Below are positions 35,910 to 47,164 of a stretch of DNA of 64,000 nucleotides, one piece after another. Position 1 is the first letter of the stretch. Each line of letters begins with the position of its first letter. A model generated the notes under the pieces. It did no database searches and was not told the DNA's origin. It saw only the letters and a list, made by a program, of their open reading frames with translations. The stretch lies in the NCBI GenBank assembly GCA_002862205.1, contig PKCN01000393.1, positions 1-64,000 of the forward strand, read 5' to 3'. The position numbers and the translations under genes were made by a program. The stretch comes from Planctomycetaceae bacterium. Its GTDB lineage: Bacteria > Planctomycetota > Planctomycetia > Pirellulales > Pirellulaceae.

Positions 35910-38090
35910 CTAAGCGCCGATACCAGCCAACCACAAAAGCAAGCCAATCACCAATCCACATACAATACATGAAATGACAAAACCGGTAACATCCATTTTC
36001 GTCGGGCGAACAAACTCCCAATCAGATTTTGGAAACAGTTTTCGTCCTGTCGTTGAAGAGGGATCCAGGTATGCAGCTTCCAATGCTTCACTGTCAGCTT
36101 GTGGATCTGATCGCACCGGGGTGTTCATTTTTGCGAAATATCTATCCAGCACGAGTTTGCTTCCACGAGGTGTAACCAGGCTGAGAAGGAATAGAACCGC
36201 AAATGGCAACAGCAACCGAGTCGGCAACCGAAGTGTCGCAAGAGTTGCCTTGTTCGCTTTTGAAAGGTCAATCCCCAACAGGCCATAAAGCAGAAAATCA
36301 ATTTTCAGGGATCCGTCACCTTCCTGCTTCCCAATCCATCTTTCTGTCGTCACTAGCATTCCGGCTTCCCTGCTGGTACTGACCAATTCTTTTGAGAGCT
36401 CTTCCCCGGGTACGGGTATCAGTTTGTCCCAGTAAATCGGTTGTCCACCGCTCTTGATCGTAATTTCGATCGGATCACCGACTACCGCTATTGGCGGTTC
36501 AGGCCCCAAACTCTGCAATTGTTCGTTCAGTTTACTATTGCTCTCTCCATCGTTGCTGTCAGCAAACTGATCTTTCAATTCATTACCTGCTTTGACCCAT
36601 GCCTCATGCCGCGCGATATCTGACTCGGTTGCAGGACGCACCAATGTTTTGGTCACGACATTGGTTGTGATCGCAAGCCTCTGATTTTTGTTCAGATCGG
36701 TAAGCATTGGCACGACGAATGGCAGAACAAAAAACAGCATCAATGAAGTCGCGATCGTACCCCAGACAGCAAACCGGTTGACTCGTCGCCAATACATTCC
36801 CAACCAGAATGGTGCTGCAAACAGGATTGGTAATTCAATCGCCATTTTGAATTGACCAAAAACATCCGCATACTGCATTGCGATAAACGCCGCTCCGACA
36901 ATGATGATCAAACCCGTCATCCTGCCGACTCGAACGTATTTTTTTTCGTCTGCATTTGAGTTGATGTAGGGAGCATAAACATTCCGAACCACCAAAGCCG
37001 AGGTCACGATCATGTAGGTATCTGCTGAACTCATCATGGCTGCCAATAGACATGCCAGCATCAGCCCTACCAGCCCCAAGTTCATCGGCCCCAGGATTTC
37101 GCGTGCCGCGACCCCCCATACGCGATCCGGGTCTGCGGCAATTTCGGCACTCCCCGCCAGAAGCGCCAGCGCGATCAAAGCAGTCAGAGCCCAGCCCACG
37201 GTACAGAGTCTTTTGAGAAAGTTGCCAACAACCAATCCAATGCGGGCTTCCTTTTCTGTCTTTGCCGAACCACCACCAGTCGCAATGAAATGCGGTTGGA
37301 CAACCACACCCACAATACTGATAAGGGACAACGAAATGATGAACGGCAGAGGAAACTCTCCGCTACTCGGCCCTGAGAACAAACTGAAACAATCGGCCGA
37401 CACACGCTCGTGCATGATCCGAAAACCATCCATCAGCCCCTTTTCGCCTGGCCCACCAAATGTCTCTGCAATCGACCACAGACCATAGGGAATCAGCAAC
37501 ACTGATAGGATAATGATGAACAGTCCTTGAATCAGATCTGTCCAATATGCGGCAGCCAATCCGCCCATGACGCCGTAGAAAATAACGACACCCGCAATGA
37601 CTGGAATCAGCGTGTACTTCAATTCATAACCGAATAGACCCTCATCGAAACCCAACAGGGGTGCTGAAAATTTTGCGACCGCTGAAAACATCGTCGACAG
37701 GTAGAACATGTAGAAGACGATAGCAAACAGGGTATAAGCAACTCCCATCGACCGTGATTCATATCTCTCAACAAACCAATCACCTAGTGTCAGGTGACGC
37801 ATCCGGCGGTACCAGACCGCAGTGATCCAATAAATTGGTGTTACAAACAACCACATCAAGGCTGACCAAACGCCACTGAGACCGCTCGTCCATGCTGTTT
37901 TCCCCACCATCACCGGTTCATGCGCTCCTGTTCCAGCGCCGAAAGCCGCAAAGGTCTGAAGCAGCTTTCCAAAGCCACGACCACCCATGAAATAGTCTTC
38001 CTGATCCTTGACGCGTTTCATGGCCCAAAAGCCAATAGCGATCATTCCCACGAAGTACAAAACCAAAACGGTGTAATCAATGATTTGCAT
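35910..38090 (-). CDS. Sodium:solute symporter family protein
   Basis: A membrane protein of 726 residues with 12 or more helices. The start MQIIDYTVLVLYFVGMIAIG, DYFMGGRGFGKLLQTFAAFG and LMLACLLAAMMSSADTYMIV fit the SSS family, with the sodium-site Ser/Ala pattern in the last. An insertion of about 150 hydrophilic residues separates a late helix (LMLFFVLPFVVPML) from LRLPTRLLLPFAVLFLLSLV, and one further helix ends the protein. An in-frame start 32 codons earlier is less family-like. The downstream gene on the same strand is the double hydrolase, so the pair may take up the sugar or acid it releases. Confidence 0.88.
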   Translation of the reverse strand: MQIIDYTVLVLYFVGMIAIGFWAMKRVKDQEDYFMGGRGFGKLLQTFAAFGAGTGAHEPVMVGKTAWTSGLSGVWSALMWLFVTPIYWITAVWYRRMRHLTLGDWFVERYESRSMGVAYTLFAIVFYMFYLSTMFSAVAKFSAPLLGFDEGLFGYELKYTLIPVIAGVVIFYGVMGGLAAAYWTDLIQGLFIIILSVLLIPYGLWSIAETFGGPGEKGLMDGFRIMHERVSADCFSLFSGPSSGEFPLPFIISLSLISIVGVVVQPHFIATGGGSAKTEKEARIGLVVGNFLKRLCTVGWALTALIALALLAGSAEIAADPDRVWGVAAREILGPMNLGLVGLMLACLLAAMMSSADTYMIVTSALVVRNVYAPYINSNADEKKYVRVGRMTGLIIIVGAAFIAMQYADVFGQFKMAIELPILFAAPFWLGMYWRRVNRFAVWGTIATSLMLFFVLPFVVPMLTDLNKNQRLAITTNVVTKTLVRPATESDIARHEAWVKAGNELKDQFADSNDGESNSKLNEQLQSLGPEPPIAVVGDPIEITIKSGGQPIYWDKLIPVPGEELSKELVSTSREAGMLVTTERWIGKQEGDGSLKIDFLLYGLLGIDLSKANKATLATLRLPTRLLLPFAVLFLLSLVTPRGSKLVLDRYFAKMNTPVRSDPQADSEALEAAYLDPSSTTGRKLFPKSDWEFVRPTKMDVTGFVISCIVCGLVIGLLLWLAGIGA

Positions 38091-38318
38091 AGCGAATCTA
38101 CGGGCTAGACCCCATCCATGGGGCACGAAATGAAGTGGGACGGTGGGTAAATCGCTGGCTAGTTTAGTGGCAAATGGTCCGTCCATGCGGCGTTCGATAC
38201 GATTTGGACCTTCGGCAGACCAGCTTCAATGCCAGTAAAACGATGAAAAAACCCTAGTTCGTAGCGGTTTGGCGTGTGCGTGGTTGCTCGAACAGTTGCT
38301 CCAAACTAACAATGACGC

Positions 38319-40259
<1,941 letters not shown>

Positions 40260-40355
40260 GTTGATTTCCGTACGCGTCGAACCATCCGCCCAGTATAATT
40301 TCAATCTGGATGCAAATTTCTTACGGCATCGATTACTTTGAACGATAGACACGAA

Positions 40356-41648
40356 ATGAAACAATCTGCACCGTGGCTGCTTCTGCTTTGCTGCAGCATT
40401 GCGAACCTGACTACAACCTTTGCGGGTGACGCAGATTGGCCTCAGTGGCGGGGTCCCAATCGCGATGGTCATTCGCCAGCGAAACAATTATTGAAGAGCT
40501 GGCCTGAAGGTGGACCCGAACTTCGCTGGACCTATGTTGATGCAGGAATGGGATATTCCACCGTTGCCATCGCCGATGACTGTCTCTACACCCTTGGTTC
40601 CAATGAGGATCATTGCTTCGCAATCTGCTTGAGCATGAAAGATGGATCTTTGAAATGGAAAACAGAATTCGCCAGAGCAGGGAACTCGAAAGACTACAAC
40701 GTGGATTGGGGTGGCGGCCCACGCAGCACACCCACCGTCAACGGAAACCAGGTTTTCGTACTAAGCGACATCGGCGTTCTGGCATCACTGGAAAAAGAGA
40801 CCGGTAAGATCCAATGGAAAACAGGACTCGTACAGGATCACGGTGGCAAGATCCCCAACTGGGGCTACAGTGAATCGCCCTTGGTTGATGGCAATCGGGT
40901 CGTTGTCACTCCCGGTGAGGAAAAATTCCTGCTGGCTGTTGATCGTAGTATTGGAAAGGAGGTTTGGAGCAGTCAGGGATTCACAGCAGGTGCGCAGTAC
41001 GTTTCCATCATGAAGGGACGTGTTGCGAACACAGACTTCTACATCTCTGCCTGCAAAAGAGGACTTGTTGCTTTTGATACTCAAAGTGGTGCCACACTAT
41101 TTGACAACACGTCCAGTGGTAATCCAGTTGCGGTGATACCAACACCTATTCTCTTCCAGAACCAGATTTATCACACCAGCGCCTACGGTGCCGGCAGCAC
41201 CTTGCTTTGTCTGACAGGGGAGGGACAGGGGAGTGTACGAGCTGACACGACCTATCACCTAACGCGAAAAACCATGGAAAACCATCACGGAGGAGTGATC
41301 ATGGTCGATAAAACAATCTTCGGATTCAGCAAAACCAATGGTGGTGTCTGGATGGCTCAGGATGTCGAAACAGGCGAAACACTATGGGAGGAAAAAATCC
41401 GTCCCAACAAAAGTGGCTCTATCTGCTACGCCGAAAACCGACTGTATTGCTACAACGACAAGGATGGAACTGTCTTTCTTGTCGAACCAAGCCGCTCTGG
41501 CTGGCAACAAAAGGGAATGCTCAAGTTACCCCGACAAACAGAAATTACTCGCGGAAAGGGCGCCATATGGGCCCATCCAATCGTCGCTGAACAGACACTG
41601 ATCATTCGAGATCAAGATTTGATTTACGCCTTTAACATCGCCGAGTAG
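40356..41648 (+). CDS. Secreted PQQ-type beta-propeller repeat protein
   Basis: A protein of 430 residues with a signal peptide (APWLLLLCCSIANLTTTFAG) and the opening DWPQWRGPNRDGHSP, which marks this large planctomycete family. Repeated blades contain ALDRSIGKEVW-like segments (LLAVDRSIGKEVW, LASLEKETGKIQWKT, AQDVETGETLWEEK), typical of outer-membrane assembly BamB and quinoprotein dehydrogenase propellers. The catalytic residues of a PQQ dehydrogenase are not apparent, so it is probably a binding or scaffold protein. The start is ATG 40356. Confidence 0.9.
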   Translation: MKQSAPWLLLLCCSIANLTTTFAGDADWPQWRGPNRDGHSPAKQLLKSWPEGGPELRWTYVDAGMGYSTVAIADDCLYTLGSNEDHCFAICLSMKDGSLKWKTEFARAGNSKDYNVDWGGGPRSTPTVNGNQVFVLSDIGVLASLEKETGKIQWKTGLVQDHGGKIPNWGYSESPLVDGNRVVVTPGEEKFLLAVDRSIGKEVWSSQGFTAGAQYVSIMKGRVANTDFYISACKRGLVAFDTQSGATLFDNTSSGNPVAVIPTPILFQNQIYHTSAYGAGSTLLCLTGEGQGSVRADTTYHLTRKTMENHHGGVIMVDKTIFGFSKTNGGVWMAQDVETGETLWEEKIRPNKSGSICYAENRLYCYNDKDGTVFLVEPSRSGWQQKGMLKLPRQTEITRGKGAIWAHPIVAEQTLIIRDQDLIYAFNIAE

Positions 41649-41735
41649 CCCCGCCAACAACTCAGTGCAACGTCGCTCATGATGGAAAGGTCCGCCGCGA
41701 CAGTCAACTCAAGGCGGCAACAGCGTTCACAGTTC

Positions 41736-41763
41736 AGTCGCTCACAGTGAAGTCGCTCACAGT
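41736..41763. repeat. 15-bp tandem duplication, 2 copies
   Basis: AGTCGCTCACAGTGA at 41736-41750 is followed by AGTCGCTCACAGT at 41751-41763. It sits between the convergent ends of the propeller gene and the cyclase-like gene. A perfect 12-bp palindrome, GCGTTGCAACGC, lies at 41786-41797, nine bases before the cyclase-like stop. Confidence 0.8.
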
Positions 41764-41805
41764 TGCTTTTGACAGCGTGAGAGATGCGTTGCAACGCCTG
41801 ACAGG

Positions 41806-42840
41806 CTATCGCTGATAAATGGGCAGATAACCCTTGTCCAACTGCAGCATGATCAAGTTACAAGCAGTCACATAGACCGGATGGACTTGGCCTTCCCAAA
41901 AGCCGTCGGGACGTTGGTCACCGATAATCTTATCGTACAAACGGTCCCTGAATGGCTTCCAAAGTTCGTCACCTTGGCGATAGACGACCTGACTGTAATA
42001 GAGATATGTGTAATGCCAATGTCCAAAGGATCGTCCCCCAAGATCGTGGAGTGATTGTTTGGCGAATTTCAACATATCAGGGACGTGTTGGCTATCGTAA
42101 TCGCCTGCGTTGTAAAGTGCAGCAAGAGCAGCAGCGGTTATGGCTGGTCTGCTCGATCCCATCTGCTTGCTGCTGTAACTGATACCACCATCTTCGTTCT
42201 TGCAGCCGTAGATGTATTCCTTCGCGTTATCAATCACCTTCCCGCTGACCGGGATCCCGGCATTGCGACATCCCCGCAGACCTTGTACCTGGGTGATCGT
42301 TGTTGATCCTTCATCAAAGTTGTTACCTGCCGCAGCGGAAACATAGCCCCAACCACCCGCGGCGGTCTGTGCATTGCCACTGAACTCGACGGCACGCGTC
42401 AATACATCGACCAGTTCCTCACGACGATCGAGCAAACCTTCTTCACCGAGCACCTGCGACATCAGCAGCATGGCAAAGCCATGACCATACGTGTAGCGTG
42501 AATCCGTTTGCGGATCACCGATCAAACCGTTATTCCGACTTTTACTGATCAGGTAATCCGTTGCTCTCGCGATTTGCTTTGCATAAGGACCTTGCGTAGT
42601 GGTGCTGCCGCTTGCGATGAGAGCAGTCGCAGCGAGCGACGCCATTGCTGTCGGGTAATTATCAGTATTCCACTTCCCACGCGCAGACTGCGTACGACTG
42701 AGCCACTTGAGACCTTTGTCGATGGATTCGTCCCAGGCGACCTTGGAATCGGCAGCATCGGCGGAGCACGCAAAGCCACCCACCGCTGTTAACACGGCGG
42801 CATTACGAAGCCAATCTCGGCGTGTTTGACTATTTTTCAT
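41806..42840 (-). CDS. Tat-exported squalene-cyclase/prenyltransferase-fold protein
   Basis: A protein of 344 residues from ATG 42840. The N terminus TRRDWLRNAAVLTAVGG is a twin-arginine signal. The rest is a run of alpha/alpha-toroid repeats (KGLKWLSRTQSARGKW, RATDYLISKSRNNGLIGD, SGNAQTAAGGWGYVS, NEDGGISYSSKQMGS, DQRPDGFWEGQ). These are like the QW-type repeats of terpene cyclases and prenyltransferases, but the DxDD catalytic motif is not seen, so it is not a normal cyclase. Planctomycetes encode many such secreted proteins of unknown function. Confidence 0.8.
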   Translation of the reverse strand: MKNSQTRRDWLRNAAVLTAVGGFACSADAADSKVAWDESIDKGLKWLSRTQSARGKWNTDNYPTAMASLAATALIASGSTTTQGPYAKQIARATDYLISKSRNNGLIGDPQTDSRYTYGHGFAMLLMSQVLGEEGLLDRREELVDVLTRAVEFSGNAQTAAGGWGYVSAAAGNNFDEGSTTITQVQGLRGCRNAGIPVSGKVIDNAKEYIYGCKNEDGGISYSSKQMGSSRPAITAAALAALYNAGDYDSQHVPDMLKFAKQSLHDLGGRSFGHWHYTYLYYSQVVYRQGDELWKPFRDRLYDKIIGDQRPDGFWEGQVHPVYVTACNLIMLQLDKGYLPIYQR

Positions 42841-42976
42841 GACCTTCATTCTCACTCGTCACAGAATTCCAATTCCGGGTCGCTTCCTCCACCGCGATGC
42901 GCATTGACCGCCTCGACCGCGGATTGAGGCATGCCCGTCAGGATATTGTACTACGACATGTCAACGGAATGGGACG

Positions 42977-43840
42977 TCAAATTGTTCGCACGGTGTGGTG
43001 TAAACCTCTCCGTTGCTGGCACTTAGGGCAAAAAAACGTACTCCTCTGCGCCTGCACTATCCGCCGTATTCGGCCCTTTTTGCAGCGCAAGCAGGACTGA
43101 TCCACTCTGTCATAGACGCGGTGATAATTTTGATACCCCCCCTCCCCATTCAAAGCGTTTCGATAAGTTCCGTCGCTTAACGTGCTTCCTTCATGCTCGA
43201 TTGCCTCCATCAAAACTGCCTGAGTGGCCTGCTGTATCCGTTTCCATTGGGGTCCTGTCAGTCGATCACAGCGGGCTCTGGGGTCGATCCCCGAAAGAAA
43301 CAGAATCTCCGCTGCGTAGAGATTGCCAATCCCGGCAACCACCGCCTGATCCAGTAGGGCGACCTTGATCTCGCGTCGACTTGTTTTCAATTTGTGCTTC
43401 AAGTGTTCGTGCGTAATATTCAGTGCATCGGGCCCCAATCTGCCTTCAACTTTTACTTTCAATTCATCAGGCGAGAGCAATCTTACCGTCCCCAAGCCGC
43501 GTCGATCCCAAAACAACAACTGCTCGTTAATCCCTCCCTGTAACGTCAAACGTAACCTCAGGTGTTCGGGGCCAGGCGGATCAGCCAGCAGCACCAAACC
43601 TGTCATCCTCGGCTCGATCACGATGACATCTTCATTCGCAAGATGAATCATCACCCGCTTTCCGCGCCGCCCGATATCTACGATTTCTTGACCTCGAACT
43701 CTCCGGTCAAAGGTGCAAATGTCTGGCTCAAACAAAATCGGTCTCAATCGACATTCGGGCCGTTGCGCCCTCGTAATTTGACTACCGACCACGGGCAGTA
43801 CACCCCGACGCATGGTTTCTACTTCTGGTAATTCAGGCAA
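42977..43840 (-). CDS. mutM: Formamidopyrimidine-DNA glycosylase Fpg (MutM)
   Basis: A protein of 287 residues starting at TTG 43840, which gives MPELPEVETMRRG with the catalytic Pro and Glu directly after the start. Residues GRRGKRVMIHL carry the DNA-contacting Lys, and VAGIGNLYAAEILFLSGIDP marks the helix-two-turn-helix. The C-terminal zinc finger is CLRCKKGRIRRIVQAQRSTFF then CPKC, with the expected Arg. It removes 8-oxoguanine and other oxidised purines. Upstream in-frame codons include CTACG with a CxxC, but the family always begins with Pro after the initiator, so the TTG is chosen. Confidence 0.93.
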   Translation of the reverse strand: MPELPEVETMRRGVLPVVGSQITRAQRPECRLRPILFEPDICTFDRRVRGQEIVDIGRRGKRVMIHLANEDVIVIEPRMTGLVLLADPPGPEHLRLRLTLQGGINEQLLFWDRRGLGTVRLLSPDELKVKVEGRLGPDALNITHEHLKHKLKTSRREIKVALLDQAVVAGIGNLYAAEILFLSGIDPRARCDRLTGPQWKRIQQATQAVLMEAIEHEGSTLSDGTYRNALNGEGGYQNYHRVYDRVDQSCLRCKKGRIRRIVQAQRSTFFCPKCQQRRGLHHTVRTI

Positions 43841-43948
43841 GGGACGATCCAAAGACAGGACATTGAATGAGCCACAGGCAGTGCAGGCCCCGCGCAAAAC
43901 ACCACCACTCTCTCGCGAAAATGATACTCGGTCGCGGGCTTGGGCATG

Positions 43949-44893
43949 TCACGAATAAACTCGACCTTCCAGACAATAGCGAGTGTCACGCATTGCATCG
44001 CCATGACATGCACCATGAAATGCTCGCCAGCCACCCAAACCGGCAAGTACAGCATCAAGTGCATCTCCCCCGGAGTCCTGCATGATCACGCGTCTGCGAT
44101 GACCGGAAATGCTGAGCGTCGAGGGGACGATTTCCTCGGCCGCACCAACCTTGCCCGACAAATCCAAGACAGACACAACTTTTGGTAGAGCCTCGATACC
44201 TCGCAGTATTTCCAAGCGGTTGGCCCGATGCACAGCAGTTGGTGGCTTGCTGCCGGATTGTTTGTAGCGTGAATGTGGCAAATTCCAACGTTTCAAAAAA
44301 CTGGCAGGGCAGGACTCGACCACAATCCGGCTTGCTGACGCCATTCTGGAATACTGGAACGGAATCACCGCGGTCCCAGCGGACTTGGAAACCGGCAACA
44401 GCACATCTCGCATTCCATGAAAAGTTTGGTAGATGATGCGATAGTGGTAACTGTCAAAAGGCGTTGAAGTTTCAATATCAGTTTTGCGGCGGATTCTTCC
44501 ACTTGAGACGATTTGACGAGCCGTCATTGACAGCTGCCGACCGAACGCGGCCGCCGGATTCTGGCCACCATCGTTCGATTCAAAGCTGGCGACCATCTCC
44601 AATTGCGCACCCCAGTCCTCGCCACCCAATTCGATCGGTAACGCAAATGGAAAATCCATCGCCCAGAGGGTATTCCGGCTATTGGTAATTTGTTCGCTCA
44701 GGTAGGTGCAAACATCACCTCGGTCATCCGAACCGGCCAATTTACCAAGCGACTTCAGTCTCTCTAAACGCAGGACCCCGGATGACCAATCGACCTCGAA
44801 GTCTGCCAACCAGGCAGTTTTTCCCGACTTGCTCGCACCGCTAAAATCGACGCCACAGACGCGTTTCAGCCTCGGGGCTTTGATTGGGTTCAC
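43949..44893 (-). CDS. DUF429 family protein
   Basis: A protein of about 314 residues. The conserved opening [19 protein letters not shown] lies near residue 11, and [22 protein letters not shown] and [16 protein letters not shown] follow, all typical of DUF429, a ribonuclease H-like fold of unknown function. The start is uncertain. GTG 44893 gives a compact protein and leaves 136 bases to the divergent trpB. ATG 45031 would add 46 residues of low quality and overlap the first bases of trpB. I prefer GTG. Confidence 0.7.
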   Translation of the reverse strand: MNPIKAPRLKRVCGVDFSGASKSGKTAWLADFEVDWSSGVLRLERLKSLGKLAGSDDRGDVCTYLSEQITNSRNTLWAMDFPFALPIELGGEDWGAQLEMVASFESNDGGQNPAAAFGRQLSMTARQIVSSGRIRRKTDIETSTPFDSYHYRIIYQTFHGMRDVLLPVSKSAGTAVIPFQYSRMASASRIVVESCPASFLKRWNLPHSRYKQSGSKPPTAVHRANRLEILRGIEALPKVVSVLDLSGKVGAAEEIVPSTLSISGHRRRVIMQDSGGDALDAVLAGLGGWRAFHGACHGDAMRDTRYCLEGRVYS

Positions 44894-45029
44894 TGCGGTC
44901 GCGTTGACGCCATCGGCAACTGGAGCGAGAATCGTGGGTGGTGATGTCGGCACTTGTTCTGCGGTCCTTAGGGTTTGTGGAGGGGCTGCTGATGGTCCCT
45001 TCAAGTTGTCCTGCCAGAGAATTACATCC

Positions 45030-46253
45030 ATGAGCACCGTACCCGGCACGTCGAGTGCCACTGCCTCCGTTCCTGACACTCGCGGTCGTTTCGGCGATTT
45101 TGGCGGGCGATTTGTCCCTGAAACGCTGACCAAAGCGCTGGATCAGTTAGCAGAGGAATATGAAAAAGCCCAACGTGACCCCGATTTTCAGCGGGAATTG
45201 AAGGTTCTTTTGAAGACATTCGTGGGTCGCCCCAGCCCGCTCTACTTCGCACGGCGGCTCACCGAAGCAGCGGGTGGAGCCCAGATCTGGCTCAAACGCG
45301 AAGACCTGAACCACACCGGGGCGCACAAGATAAATAATACCGTTGGACAAGCTTTGCTGACACTGAGGATGGGAAAAACTCGGGTGATCGCGGAGACAGG
45401 GGCCGGCCAACACGGCGTCGCCAGCGCAACCGCTTGTGCACACTTCGGTTTGCCTTGCACGGTCTACATGGGCAGCGAGGACATTCGCCGCCAAAAACCA
45501 AATGTTTTCAGCATGAAACTGATGGGTGCCGAGATCTGCCCCGTCGAAAGTGGATCCAAAACACTGCGTGACGCAGTGAATGAAGCAATGCGAGACTGGA
45601 TGTCCTCGGTCGAAAAAACACATTACATCATCGGCAGCGCCATTGGACCCCACCCATTTCCGATGATGGTCCGTGATTTCCAGTCAGTCATTGGTCGTGA
45701 GACACGCGAACAGTGCTGCGACTCATTTGGCAGATTGCCCGACTGTGTCGTTGCCTGCGTTGGTGGCGGCAGCAATGCCGCAGGAATGTTTTATCCGTTT
45801 GTCGAAGACGAGAATGTCAAACTGGTTGGTGTAGAAGCGGGAGGACGTGGGAGTGAGCCAGGTGAACATGCTTCGCCACTCTCATTTGGTAGCCCCGGAG
45901 TTCTGCATGGCAGTTACAGCTACGTGATGCAAGATGACGATGGACAAACCTGCGATGTGCACTCGATGAGTGCCGGACTGGATTATCCGGGTGTAGGCCC
46001 CGAACACAGTTACTGGAAGGACACAGGACGCGTCACGTACTCTGACTGCGGCGATCAGGCAGCGATGGACGCTTTTGACAAACTCGCTCGTACAGAGGGA
46101 ATCATCGCAGCACTGGAAACAAGCCACGCGATAGCCAAAGCGATGGAACTTTCCAAAGATATGCCCAATGATTCACACTTGGTCGTTTGCCTTTCCGGTC
46201 GGGGCGACAAAGACGCCATGGAAATTGCCAGACTAAGGGGAGAAAATTGGTAA
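45030..46253 (+). CDS. trpB: Tryptophan synthase beta chain
   Basis: A PLP enzyme of 407 residues from ATG 45030. [20 protein letters not shown] opens the protein, the PLP lysine is in [17 protein letters not shown], the phosphate-binding loop is [17 protein letters not shown], and [13 protein letters not shown] lines the active site. It joins indole and serine to make tryptophan and works with TrpA. No trpA or other trp gene lies in the window. The open frame could be extended upstream to 44706, but that part runs antisense to the DUF429 gene. Confidence 0.96.
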   Translation: MSTVPGTSSATASVPDTRGRFGDFGGRFVPETLTKALDQLAEEYEKAQRDPDFQRELKVLLKTFVGRPSPLYFARRLTEAAGGAQIWLKREDLNHTGAHKINNTVGQALLTLRMGKTRVIAETGAGQHGVASATACAHFGLPCTVYMGSEDIRRQKPNVFSMKLMGAEICPVESGSKTLRDAVNEAMRDWMSSVEKTHYIIGSAIGPHPFPMMVRDFQSVIGRETREQCCDSFGRLPDCVVACVGGGSNAAGMFYPFVEDENVKLVGVEAGGRGSEPGEHASPLSFGSPGVLHGSYSYVMQDDDGQTCDVHSMSAGLDYPGVGPEHSYWKDTGRVTYSDCGDQAAMDAFDKLARTEGIIAALETSHAIAKAMELSKDMPNDSHLVVCLSGRGDKDAMEIARLRGENW

Positions 46254-46379
46254 TTGCAACGCTCTGATCGCGTGCATTCACAGGGTTTGCAATGCGATGC
46301 AATTCTCTTTTTTCCAGTGCTCGGCAAGCATGATCAACGTGGATGCCAAGCCCTTCAACTGACCAACAACGACAAACTC

Positions 46380-47063
46380 ATGACCAAACTGACTTGGCTT
46401 AGCCACGGTGGCTGGATGATTGAAACCGGGAACCACCGGGTTCTGCTCGACCCCTTTCTCACCGAGAACCCAGCAGCCTTAATCTCTGCTGAGCAACTAC
46501 CGGATATTGATCACATTCTGATTTCGCACGGACACTTTGATCATGTTGCTGATGCTGCAACGATCGCAAATCAACACGATGCTACGATTGTCGCGATTTA
46601 CGAAATCGCCGAATGGTTCACCAACACCCAGCATGTTCAGTCAACCATAGGAATGAATATCGGAGGGCAACTGGACCTGCCTTTCGGTTCAGTGAAGATG
46701 ACCCCAGCTCTTCACAGCAGCCAACTTCCTGACGGTTCCTACGGTGGTGAACCGGCCGGTTTTCTTGTCACGATTGACAGGTCGCGCATCTACTTTGCCT
46801 GCGACACAGCCTTGTTCAGCGACATGAAACTTTATGCCGAAAATGTCGACATTGCTGTCTTACCCATCGGTGACCTGTTCACGATGGGAATCGATGATAG
46901 TGTTGCAGCGACCAAGCTGATCGGTGCCAAGAAAGTGTTGCCAGCACACTACGGGACCTGGCCCCCCATCGCTCAGGATGCAAGTCAATGGGCCGATCGC
47001 ATTCGTGGTGAGACCACAGCGGAACCAGTCGTGCTTCAAGTCGGGGAATCAATCAACCTTTGA
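46380..47063 (+). CDS. UPF0173-type metal-dependent hydrolase (metallo-beta-lactamase fold)
   Basis: A protein of 227 residues. MTKLTWLSHGGWMIETGNH, the metal site ISHGHFDHVADAATIA (HxHxDH), ACDTALFSDM and the distal His in LPAHYGTWP match the small YtkL/UPF0173 group. The substrate is unknown. The start is ATG 46380, 127 bases after the trpB stop; the longer open frame from 46254 is not family-like. It is probably co-transcribed with trpB. Confidence 0.88.
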   Translation: MTKLTWLSHGGWMIETGNHRVLLDPFLTENPAALISAEQLPDIDHILISHGHFDHVADAATIANQHDATIVAIYEIAEWFTNTQHVQSTIGMNIGGQLDLPFGSVKMTPALHSSQLPDGSYGGEPAGFLVTIDRSRIYFACDTALFSDMKLYAENVDIAVLPIGDLFTMGIDDSVAATKLIGAKKVLPAHYGTWPPIAQDASQWADRIRGETTAEPVVLQVGESINL

Positions 47064-47164
47064 GCTTCGTTGGTGAATGACCTGGGGCATCGAAGAACGG
47101 CTGGCATCACCGTGGATAGCTCAAGTAGAATCGACCGGCGAAAACATGGCGGGCGACAAGTTGT

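Noticed and set aside
43841-43897. Cys-rich N-terminal leader of Fpg
   Set aside because: Fpg needs Pro directly after the initiator; TTG at 43840 gives this, so the upstream CxxC is chance.
44706-45029. N-terminal extension of TrpB
   Set aside because: The added 108 residues are antisense to DUF429 and absent from the family.
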